The notes under the pieces were generated by a model. That model did not search any database and was not told the DNA's origin. It worked only from the letters and a program-made list of their open reading frames with translations. Of a stretch of 6,500 nucleotides of DNA, positions 1-4,994 are shown piece by piece. Numbering within the stretch: position 1 is the first letter of the stretch; each line of letters opens with the position of its first letter. The DNA comes from an uncultured Fretibacterium sp. (GTDB lineage: Bacteria > Synergistota > Synergistia > Synergistales > Aminobacteriaceae). The stretch lies in contig CALAUZ010000251.1 in NCBI GenBank assembly GCA_937892105.1, forward strand, positions 1-6,500, read 5' to 3'. Position numbers and translations under genes: made by a program.

Positions 1-10
1 CTTCCGATCT
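1..10. other. Illumina adapter remnant at contig end
   Basis: The first ten bases, CTTCCGATCT, are identical to the 3' end of the standard Illumina adapter; on the minus strand they read AGATCGGAAG, the usual read-through sequence. Their position at the exact window edge supports untrimmed library sequence rather than genomic DNA. They should not be annotated as biology. Confidence 0.85.
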
Positions 11-70
11 ACCATCTATGAGGACCATGAGGTGGTGGCCCGTGTGGTGGAGGACCATGCGGAGGAGGCC
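11..70. repeat. G+C-rich 30-bp repeat segment, probably chimeric
   Basis: Between the adapter and recognisable uvrA lies about 60 bp of roughly 63% G+C, clearly richer than the rest of the window. Bases 21-40 and 51-70 match at 17 of 20 positions with a 30-bp period (shared core GAGGACCATG). Read on the minus strand in the uvrA frame it gives a His/Leu/Met-rich stretch unlike what follows the CPDCGGLG motif in UvrA. On the plus strand it is open and acidic, with a ten-residue repeat beginning EDH. A foreign fragment joined during library preparation or assembly is the simplest reading; a true rearrangement cannot be excluded. The junction with uvrA lies somewhere in 65-74. Confidence 0.6.
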
Positions 71-911
71 CAATCCCCCGCAATCAGGACATGCCCCAGC
101 AGGATTGTTGAATGAGAACAATCTCGGCTCAATCTCAGGCATACCGATTCCACAGTCAGGGCAGGAATAATTCTCGGTCATGGTATATTCTTCATGGCCT
201 TCTGCGTGAATGAGGACATATCCCCCTGAAACTCTCAGTGCTGACTCTACGCTCTCAGCTATTCGGCTGCGTTTATCGGGAGTGATTTTGAGGCGGTCAA
301 TAACGATTTCGATGTTGTGGCGTTTGTTTTTGTCGAGGGTAATTTCTTCCTCAAGGTAATATATATTCCCGTCAACCCTTGCGCGTGTGTAACCTTTTTC
401 CCGCGTCTGTGTCAATAAATTTCTGAACTCGCCTTTTCTGCCTTTAACGAGTGGAGAATATATCTCAGTCCTGAGTCCGGCTTCATGCTCTAATATCCAG
501 TCTAATATCTCATCGAGTGAATGACGCTGAACAGGTTTACCGCATTTCGGGCAATGAGGGATTCCGATTCTCCCAAATAACAGACGGAAATAATCATAGA
601 TTTCTGTTACAGTCCCAACAGTTGAGCGTGGGTTATGGCCTGTACCTTTTTGTTCAATTGAAACGGCTGGTGAGAGTCCTGAAATTTCATCGACATCTGG
701 CTTCTTCATGACTCCCAAAAACTGACGCGCATATGCCGATAACGATTCAACATATCTGCGTTGCCCCTCAGCGTAAAGTGTATCGAATGCCAATGATGAT
801 TTTCCTGAACCTGAAGGCCCTGTTATGACGATTAATTTTCCGCGCGGTATGTCAATGTCAATATTCTTGAGGTTGTGTTCTCTTGCCTCTAACTGAAATT
901 TTTTCGTCCAT
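71..911 (-). CDS. uvrA: UvrA excinuclease subunit A, N-terminal part, frameshifted
   Basis: UvrA is the DNA-damage-sensing ABC ATPase of nucleotide excision repair; it dimerises and loads UvrB. About 282 of the usual ~940 residues are present, and the rest lies beyond the contig end. Visible are the AREHNLKNI start motif, Walker A GPSGSGKSS (residues ~32-40), the QRRYVESLSAYARQF segment, the UvrB-binding insert (~120-245), and two CxxC pairs of the first zinc module (C251/C254 and C275/C278). The ATG at 911 has an upstream AAGGAAGG and gives MDEKISVRG, matching the family, but the frame then fails: the sequence reads GGCAAGAGAA where GGCGCAAGAGAA would continue perfectly. Two bases therefore appear lost near 884-887, and the ATG frame stops at 858-860. 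From 886 down to about 71 the UvrA frame is clean. A TTG at 941-943 would give one open frame but has no ribosome site and a poor N-terminus. Numbering assumes the frame is repaired. Confidence 0.9.
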
Positions 912-952
912 GATGATTTGTTCCTTCCTTGATTTTTGAGCAATGCGGGTAA

Positions 953-981
953 TTATTACACAAAAATTTTTCGTGTATACT
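953..981 (+). promoter_or_regulatory. Possible terA promoter
   Basis: A TATACT hexamer at 976-981 lies about 40 bases upstream of the terA ATG, with a poor -35 candidate TTATTA at 953-958 (17-nt spacer). The spacer holds an A5T5 core flanked by ACAC and GTGT (958-976), an imperfect palindrome that could be an operator or simply a flexible AT tract. The same 109-bp gap must also hold the uvrA promoter on the other strand, for which I see no convincing boxes. Confidence 0.35.
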
Positions 982-1007
982 GTGAGCAATTCCAACACAA
1001 AAATTAC

Positions 1008-1014
1008 GGGGTGA
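1008..1014 (+). promoter_or_regulatory. Ribosome binding site of terA
   Basis: GGGGTGA lies six bases before the ATG at 1021. It favours this first ATG over the in-frame ATG three codons later. Confidence 0.6.
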
Positions 1015-1020
1015 AGACTC

Positions 1021-2154
1021 ATGATTGAAATGATACGCGGATTCAGGGGCAAAATACCTTCCGGCGAAATCGTTATAGACATGAATATATCCGGCGGGGC
1101 AGTGTATGATTTTTCGTGCTTCGGCGTTGATGATAAAGATAAGTTATCCGATGACCGCTATATGATATTCTACAATCAGCCCGAATCCCCAGACGGTGAA
1201 ATCAAATACGCTCCCTATCATAACGGCGCAAGATTCACCCTCAATCCCTCACGACTCCCCGCTCAAATCGCAAAACTAGTTTTCACCGCGAGCATTGACG
1301 GCAACGGCTCAATGAGTCAAATCACCTCGCATACCCTCACGCTTACGCCCGAAAACGCAGAGGCCATGACGATGGAACTTGCCGGGAGTGATTTCCATGA
1401 TGAGAGGGCAATAATCAGCATTGAGATTTACAGGCGCGATGAATGGAGGATAGCAGCTGTTGCGTCAGGCTTCAACGGAGGATTAAGCGAGCTGCTGAAA
1501 CATTACGGCGGAGAAGAAATGCATAGCCTTCCACAAGAACCAAAGCCCAAGCCTGTAGAACTCCGCAAAGGTCAAAAAGTGAGTCTCAAGAAAAAATCAT
1601 CATCCCCACTCGGCGAAATACTCATCAATTTAAACTGGCACAGAGGCAACGAACGCAAGCGGTTAATGTCAGTTTTCTCACACAAAGAGGGCGCAATAGA
1701 TTTAGATTTGGGATGTCTGTATGAGTTTAAAGACGGCAGAAAAGGATCTGTGCAGGCTCTTGGCGGGAATTTCGGCAACTTTGAGTCATTCCCGTATATC
1801 GCACTGGACAATGACGACAGGACTGGCGATGTTGAGACGGGCGAAAATTTGCGCGTTAATGGCTCTCAGATTTCGCAGTTCAAGCGCATACTTGTGTACA
1901 CGTTCATATACGAGGGTATAGCAAACTGGAAGGACGCTGACGGAGTAGCAACGGTGAAGTGTCCCGGGAGCCCGGATATTATCGTGAGGCTTGACGAGCA
2001 TAACACCTCACAGATTATGTGTGCAATCGCGATGCTTGAGAATGTGAATGATGAGACATTTAGCGTTGAGAAGGTCATAAAATTCTTCAACAATCATTCC
2101 GATATGGATAATCATTATGGCTGGGGGGTTCGCTGGGTTCCGAAAAGGAAGTAA
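1021..2154 (+). CDS. terA: TerA-type protein with tandem TerD-like domains
   Basis: The 377-residue product matches the TerA layout: two TerD-like (tellurium-resistance/stress) beta-sandwich domains joined by a Pro/Lys-rich linker. Domain 1 spans residues ~15-165 (VYDFSCFG, YNQPESPDG, and EWRIAAVASGFNGGLSELLKHYG near its end). Residues ~168-180 form the linker. Domain 2, from LRKGQKVSLKK at ~181 to the C-terminus, carries the acidic family signature: DLDLGCLYEFKDGRKG (227-242) and ALDNDDRTG (261-269), where related TerD domains bind calcium. Domain 1 lacks the DLDL-type acidic cluster, so only the second domain probably binds metal. Length agrees with plasmid-type TerA (about 385 aa). No signal peptide is seen, so it is probably cytoplasmic. 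It stands alone: no terB, C, D, E or Z neighbour is present. Family role (tellurite, phage or envelope-stress response) comes from known ter clusters; the function of a solitary copy is unproven. Confidence 0.85.
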   Translation: MIEMIRGFRGKIPSGEIVIDMNISGGAVYDFSCFGVDDKDKLSDDRYMIFYNQPESPDGEIKYAPYHNGARFTLNPSRLPAQIAKLVFTASIDGNGSMSQITSHTLTLTPENAEAMTMELAGSDFHDERAIISIEIYRRDEWRIAAVASGFNGGLSELLKHYGGEEMHSLPQEPKPKPVELRKGQKVSLKKKSSSPLGEILINLNWHRGNERKRLMSVFSHKEGAIDLDLGCLYEFKDGRKGSVQALGGNFGNFESFPYIALDNDDRTGDVETGENLRVNGSQISQFKRILVYTFIYEGIANWKDADGVATVKCPGSPDIIVRLDEHNTSQIMCAIAMLENVNDETFSVEKVIKFFNNHSDMDNHYGWGVRWVPKRK

Positions 2155-2173
2155 CTCGGCCATGATGTAATTG

Positions 2174-2207
2174 CGCCTTGTCCGCTATGGATGGGGCGTT
2201 TGTTTTT
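2174..2207 (+). terminator. Rho-independent terminator of terA
   Basis: A 10-bp stem (2174-2183 with 2189-2198, three G-U pairs) closes a GCTAT loop and is followed by TTTGTTTTT. It begins 19 bases after the terA stop codon and faces the tmRNA terminator on the opposite strand, so the two convergent units are insulated from each other. Confidence 0.7.
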
Positions 2208-2217
2208 GTGGGGCATG

Positions 2218-2253
2218 AAAAAAGCGTCCCCCTATGTGATTATGAGAGACGCT
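2218..2253 (-). terminator. Rho-independent terminator of smpB-ssrA
   Basis: On the minus strand, AGCGTCTCTC (2253-2244) pairs with GGGGGACGCT (2232-2223) to form a 10-bp stem with an 11-nt loop, followed by a run of six T (2223-2218). It starts 15 bases beyond the tmRNA discriminator base. Confidence 0.85.
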
Positions 2254-2267
2254 GTTATATTTCAGAA

Positions 2268-2623
2268 TGGAGGCGGGGAGATTTGAACTCCCGTCCAACG
2301 TGGGCCAATCATGACGGCTCTACAGGCTTATTCCTTGTTCATTGTCGTCGGGTCAAGTACAGGGACAAACTTTAACCGTTCCAGAATCCTTAAGGGTCTA
2401 TCACCATGCCGGGATTCTCTACATGGCGGGGAGCTGGTTTTCATGACACCTCCGGCGAACCACCAGCATTGTCCGTCCTTCGGCGTAACAGCTAAACTAA
2501 GCTGCTAATGCGAAATTATCTTCGACTTTTATTGTTTTGTCCGATAGTTTTACGGGTGATTGCAGACTTTCCCCGACCTGCTCCTTCACATCCTCCTTCA
2601 CGCTGTCGAAACCTGTCGCCCCC
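2268..2623 (-). ncRNA. ssrA: Transfer-messenger RNA (tmRNA, SsrA)
   Basis: One-piece tmRNA of about 356 nt, which rescues stalled ribosomes together with SmpB and tags the nascent protein for proteolysis. The 5' end GGGGGCG (2623-2617) pairs with CGCCTCC (2275-2269) as the acceptor stem, with one G-U pair. The conserved GGTTTCGAC follows the 5' stem. At the 3' end the T arm GGGAG/TTCAAAT/CTCCC (2292-2276) has the tRNA-like TTCAA loop. The discriminator A is at 2268, and the next bases are TT, so the 3' CCA is not encoded and must be added. The tag reading frame lies at 2541-2497. The gene directly follows smpB, sharing one base with its stop codon, and ends before a strong terminator. No separate promoter is obvious, so it is probably cut from a joint transcript, with RNase P making the 5' end. 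Confidence 0.95.
2497..2541 (-). other. tmRNA proteolysis-tag reading frame
   Basis: Within tmRNA, the frame ending GCA TTA GCA GCT TAG (stop at 2499-2497) gives a tag ending in the universal ALAA degron. Reading back to the probable resume codon GAC (2541-2539) gives DKTIKVEDNFALAA, 14 residues. The end of the tag is certain; the resume codon is inferred and could be shifted by a codon or two. Confidence 0.75.
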
Positions 2624-3111
2624 TAATCTTCATCGTAACGTCCCTTTCCCCTCACAGCTCGCGCAATAGTCCTCTTTGCATCGCGATCGGCTATCATGTC
2701 CCGCTTATCATGGGCTGTACGGCCTTTCACTAATGCCAACTCAACTTTCGCACGCTTACCGTCTTTGATGTACACACTGAGAGGCACAAGGGTTAATCCC
2801 TTCTCACGTATCTTGTTACGCAACCGAATTAGCTCGCGTTTATGTACAAGCAATTTACGGTCTCGTTCAGGCTCATGATTATAATACGTCCCTTTCTCAT
2901 ACGGCGATATATGTACACCGAACAGCCATAGTTCACCGTTCTCTATTGAGGCATACGAATCCTTAAGGTTAAGATTACCTGCTCTAACGCTCTTAATCTC
3001 CGTACCTGTAAGAACTATTCCGCACTCCAACGCATCAAGGATAAAATAATCGTGCCTTGCCTTGCGGTTCTGAGCTACTGTCTTGTTGTTGCTGTGATTT
3101 GAACTTGACAT
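2623..3111 (-). CDS. smpB: SsrA-binding protein SmpB
   Basis: SmpB is the small basic protein that binds the tRNA-like part of tmRNA and brings it to stalled ribosomes. The 162-residue length equals the family norm (~160). Landmarks are QNRKARHDYFI (14-24), GTEIKSVRAGNLNLKDSYASI (36-56), HISPY (67-71), the basic segment LLVHKREL (87-94), and a Lys/Arg-rich C-terminal tail from ~117 to 158 that inserts in the mRNA channel. The stop TAG (2625-2623) ends on the first base of mature tmRNA, so protein and RNA genes are fused end to end. The ATG at 3111 has no Shine-Dalgarno site. A good -10 box ends eight bases upstream, which suggests a leaderless message. No other usable start exists between this codon and the conserved core. 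Confidence 0.97.
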   Translation of the reverse strand: MSSSNHSNNKTVAQNRKARHDYFILDALECGIVLTGTEIKSVRAGNLNLKDSYASIENGELWLFGVHISPYEKGTYYNHEPERDRKLLVHKRELIRLRNKIREKGLTLVPLSVYIKDGKRAKVELALVKGRTAHDKRDMIADRDAKRTIARAVRGKGRYDED

Positions 3112-3147
3112 GGCAAAAAATTATACATGAATTATGATTTTGCGCAA
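3112..3147 (-). promoter_or_regulatory. smpB-ssrA promoter
   Basis: On the minus strand TTGCGC (3147-3142) and a perfect TATAAT (3125-3120) are separated by 16 bases. Only eight bases (TTTTTGCC) lie between the -10 box and the smpB ATG, so transcription would begin at or within one or two bases of the start codon. Divergent transcription from the exported-protein gene starts to its right. Confidence 0.65.
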
Positions 3148-3258
3148 GATAATAATGACACCCAAGATAAAAATAATAAGTGCTAAAAACAGAATCACTC
3201 TTACCCCATGCGCCTCATATATTACCGTATATTGTGTAAGTATATTCTGCTTTACCTC

Positions 3259-3267
3259 TGATAAAAT
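3259..3267 (+). promoter_or_regulatory. Possible extended -10 promoter of the exported-protein gene
   Basis: TGATAAAAT fits the extended -10 pattern TGnTAnnnT with TAAAAT differing from TATAAT at one base. No good -35 box is seen 16-18 bases upstream. It would give a leader of about 30 bases that carries the AGGAGG site at 3292-3297. Confidence 0.4.
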
Positions 3268-3291
3268 AAGCACATTCATTTTATCTAATCT

Positions 3292-3297
3292 AGGAGG
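3292..3297 (+). promoter_or_regulatory. Ribosome binding site deciding a TTG start
   Basis: AGGAGG lies seven bases before an in-frame TTG (3305) and thirteen before the ATG (3311). Spacing favours TTG, although both give the same signal peptide with or without two extra residues. Confidence 0.6.
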
Positions 3298-3304
3298 ATA
3301 TAGT

Positions 3305-3934
3305 TTGCATATGCGTAAAATTTTATGTGCATTGATGATTGTACTTTGCGTTTCTGGAATTGCCTTTGCCGATGACGACACAGTAAGCGTCTCAAGCGTG
3401 GACATAAGGCGCGACCCTTCCGGCAACACCATAGACATGAAAAGCCCCGAAGGACTGCGCATAATCTACATCGGAACGTTCAGGGCCGAAGCTAAGGAGT
3501 TATCGCCTGATGCAGAAGATGACGAGGGAATATTCTCGGTATTCATGGTGAAGTCGGACAAGGATACCCCCCTTCAACTCGACATAAGGGACGGTTACGA
3601 CACGCGCACCAACAAATTCAGTTGGCGGAATGATGCCCCATGGGGATACATCGCTGACATTGACACCAACGGAAACCCCAGAGACATTCTCGAAACTTTC
3701 TGGGTTCGCGCAACATTCTGGCACAATCTGCCTTTCAAATACGGCAAATACCCGGTCATAGCAAGGATAGGTTTCGTGATTAACGGTAACGAGCTTACGT
3801 ACAAGCGCATACGCCCAAAGTCATGGGAGGAATGGAAGAAGGTTGAGCCGAAAATAGTGGAGCTTGAGGAGAACGACACAGAGCGGGATTTTACGCTTGA
3901 TGAGCTTGAGGCATTATCGCAGGACAAAAAGTGA
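3305..3934 (+). CDS. Exported protein of unknown function
   Basis: The product is 209 residues from TTG 3305, or 207 from ATG 3311. I do not recognise its family. From the ATG it opens with a classical Sec signal peptide: Arg/Lys n-region, hydrophobic ILCALMIVLCVSGIAF, and an AFA/DDD signal peptidase I site after residue 20. There is no lipobox-type cysteine at the cleavage site and no further membrane segment. The mature part is acidic to mixed and looks beta-rich (alternating hydrophobic segments such as LRIIYIGTF and YPVIARIGFVI), with a Glu/Lys-rich helical C-terminal tail from ~170 on (SWEEWKKVEPKIVELEE). Mature cysteines are absent. Codons upstream of the TTG back to 3134 are in frame but precede the ribosome site and are unlikely to be translated. 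Its stop codon overlaps the GTG at 3931 that begins the decayed gene fragment downstream. Confidence 0.8.
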   Translation: MHMRKILCALMIVLCVSGIAFADDDTVSVSSVDIRRDPSGNTIDMKSPEGLRIIYIGTFRAEAKELSPDAEDDEGIFSVFMVKSDKDTPLQLDIRDGYDTRTNKFSWRNDAPWGYIADIDTNGNPRDILETFWVRATFWHNLPFKYGKYPVIARIGFVINGNELTYKRIRPKSWEEWKKVEPKIVELEENDTERDFTLDELEALSQDKK

Positions 3935-3990
3935 ATAACGTTGAGGACAAACTTGTGAAATCAGCGCGTGAATGAGGGAGATACAAGGTT
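3931..3990 (+). pseudogene. Decayed 5' segment of a GIY-YIG/DUF4357 gene
   Basis: This stretch is in the same frame as the gene at 3991-4467 but is interrupted by TGA at 3973-3975. Read through, it gives VEDKLVKSARE, stop, GRYKVL. From memory of the family this fits the helix following the GIY-YIG domain (pattern YLESRLI.xAK.AGR), with the stop replacing a small residue. The GIY-YIG domain itself, about 100 residues, is missing: the preceding bases belong to the exported-protein gene. This suggests deletion of the 5' part followed by a nonsense mutation, or a single-base assembly error for the stop alone. Confidence 0.6.
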
Positions 3991-4467
3991 TTGACGAAGA
4001 ACATATACGACACTTCCATAAAAGAAGCTCTTGTGGCATCAATGGGGGAGTTCATCGACAATATCAAAATTCTCACCAGCGTAATGAACTACAACGTTTT
4101 TGTGCCTGTGCCAAAAGCAGAAAATAACACGCAATATCTTGTGTGCATGAACAGAAATTCACACGCAAATGCAAAAGGTTTCATAAGTTCAGGAGGTCTC
4201 ACAGTTCTTGAGGGGTCTCAGGTGTCTGAACATATGTCGCCAGCTTTCAATGATAATAATTACTGTAAGTTGAGGCAACAGCTCGAAAATGACGGTACGA
4301 TTTCCAGCGGAATATTCCAGCATGATTACGAGTTTTCTTCACCTTCTGCGGCAGAGGCTGTCATATTGGGGCGTTCTTCAAACGGTAATGTGGATATGGA
4401 AAACAGAGAACGGTACAAAATTAAAGGACATTTAGCACATAATAATACCCTGCTTCTGTATCATTAG
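3991..4467 (+). CDS. DUF4357-domain protein, remnant of a GIY-YIG-family gene
   Basis: This is the open part of the decayed gene, 158 residues from TTG 3991; a GGGAG at 3976-3980 about ten bases upstream could allow translation. Residues 18-40 (MGEFIDNIKILTSVMNYNVFVPV) match the linker helix of GIY-YIG-family proteins. Residues ~62-135 form the DUF4357 module: AKGFISSGGLTVLEGS, LRQQLENDGTI, then the signature SSPSAAEAVILGRSSNG (116-132). In full-length relatives DUF4357 sits at the C-terminus after a GIY-YIG nuclease or similar module, and its function is not established. Here no catalytic domain remains, so nuclease activity is not expected. The stop lies inside a hairpin that probably ends transcription. 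Whether the fragment is expressed as a stand-alone protein cannot be told from sequence. Confidence 0.65.
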   Translation: MTKNIYDTSIKEALVASMGEFIDNIKILTSVMNYNVFVPVPKAENNTQYLVCMNRNSHANAKGFISSGGLTVLEGSQVSEHMSPAFNDNNYCKLRQQLENDGTISSGIFQHDYEFSSPSAAEAVILGRSSNGNVDMENRERYKIKGHLAHNNTLLLYH

Positions 4468-4479
4468 TGGCAGGGTATT
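4444..4479. terminator. Hairpin between convergent genes, probable shared terminator
   Basis: AATACCCTGC (4444-4453) and GCAGGGTATT (4470-4479) form a perfect 10-bp stem with a 16-nt loop that contains the stop codon of the DUF4357 gene. Only a short T run follows on the plus strand and AT-rich sequence on the minus, so termination may be modest. The convergent coaD gene ends 20 bases away at 4499, so the hairpin can serve both strands. Confidence 0.55.
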
Positions 4480-4498
4480 TGTATCAAAAACAAGTATC

Positions 4499-4987
4499 TT
4501 ATATCTCGTTATGGTAACGTTCCCTCAGCCTCTCATACACAACAGGAGGCACAACATCTCTCACTGTCCCGCCAAAATGAAATATCTCCCTCACACTCGA
4601 ACTCGACACATACGAATACTTAGGGTCGGTAACGATGAAGAACGTCTCAATCTCAGGCGCAAGCTGTCTATTCATCAATGCCATCTGAAATTCATACTCG
4701 AAATCCGACATTGCACGCAAACCTCTCACAATTACTCCTGCGTTCTTCTGCCTAACATAATCCACAAGCAGACCGTTAAAACTGTCTACGGTGATATTCT
4801 TCACATGGCTAAGAGACTTCCGCGCCATCTCGCACCTTTCCTCAACACTGAATGCTGAAACCTTGCGTTCATTCACAAGGACACTCACGATTACCTCATC
4901 GAATACAGCCGCAGCTCGTTCAGCAATATACATATGCCCGTTGGTGATAGGATCAAACGAGCCGGGATATACTGCAATGACGTTCAT
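4499..4987 (-). CDS. coaD: Phosphopantetheine adenylyltransferase CoaD
   Basis: CoaD transfers AMP from ATP to 4'-phosphopantetheine, giving dephospho-CoA, the penultimate step of coenzyme A synthesis in the cytoplasm. The 162 residues match the family (E. coli 159). The nucleotidyltransferase signature YPGSFDPITNGH (7-18) contains the TxGH motif with H18. K42 in NERKVSAF, the RGLR loop (88-91), SDFEYEFQMALMNRQLAPEIET (94-115) and the ATP-binding YVSSSSVRE (126-134) are all in place, so the enzyme should be active. It follows the MATE gene by 7 bases, and its ribosome site GGAGTGA (5001-4995) contains that gene's stop codon, which suggests translational coupling. Pairing with a transporter looks like positional co-expression rather than a shared pathway. 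Confidence 0.97.
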   Translation of the reverse strand: MNVIAVYPGSFDPITNGHMYIAERAAAVFDEVIVSVLVNERKVSAFSVEERCEMARKSLSHVKNITVDSFNGLLVDYVRQKNAGVIVRGLRAMSDFEYEFQMALMNRQLAPEIETFFIVTDPKYSYVSSSSVREIFHFGGTVRDVVPPVVYERLRERYHNEI

Positions 4988-4994
4988 CTTTTTA

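Noticed and set aside
858..1082. 74-residue minus-strand protein from an ATG inside terA
   Set aside because: Its last 17 residues are the true UvrA start before the frameshift; the rest is antisense to the terA promoter and start.
2276..2292. tRNA gene suggested by the GGGAG-TTCAAAT-CTCCC arm
   Set aside because: It is the T arm of tmRNA; there is no anticodon arm, and the acceptor partner is about 340 bases away at the smpB stop.
2178..2508. Two plus-strand open frames of 65 codons
   Set aside because: They run antisense through the tmRNA gene and the terminators; their translations are shadows of structured RNA.
3134..3304. Longer N-terminus of the exported protein, open from 3134
   Set aside because: It overlaps the smpB promoter region, precedes a perfect AGGAGG, and would bury the signal peptide inside the protein.
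3121..3462. 113-residue minus-strand open frame with a hydrophobic end
   Set aside because: It lies opposite the exported-protein gene and the AT-rich smpB promoter region, with no ribosome site or recognisable product.
3595..3927. 110-residue Ser-rich minus-strand frame
   Set aside because: Antisense shadow of the acidic, Glu/Asp-rich exported-protein gene.
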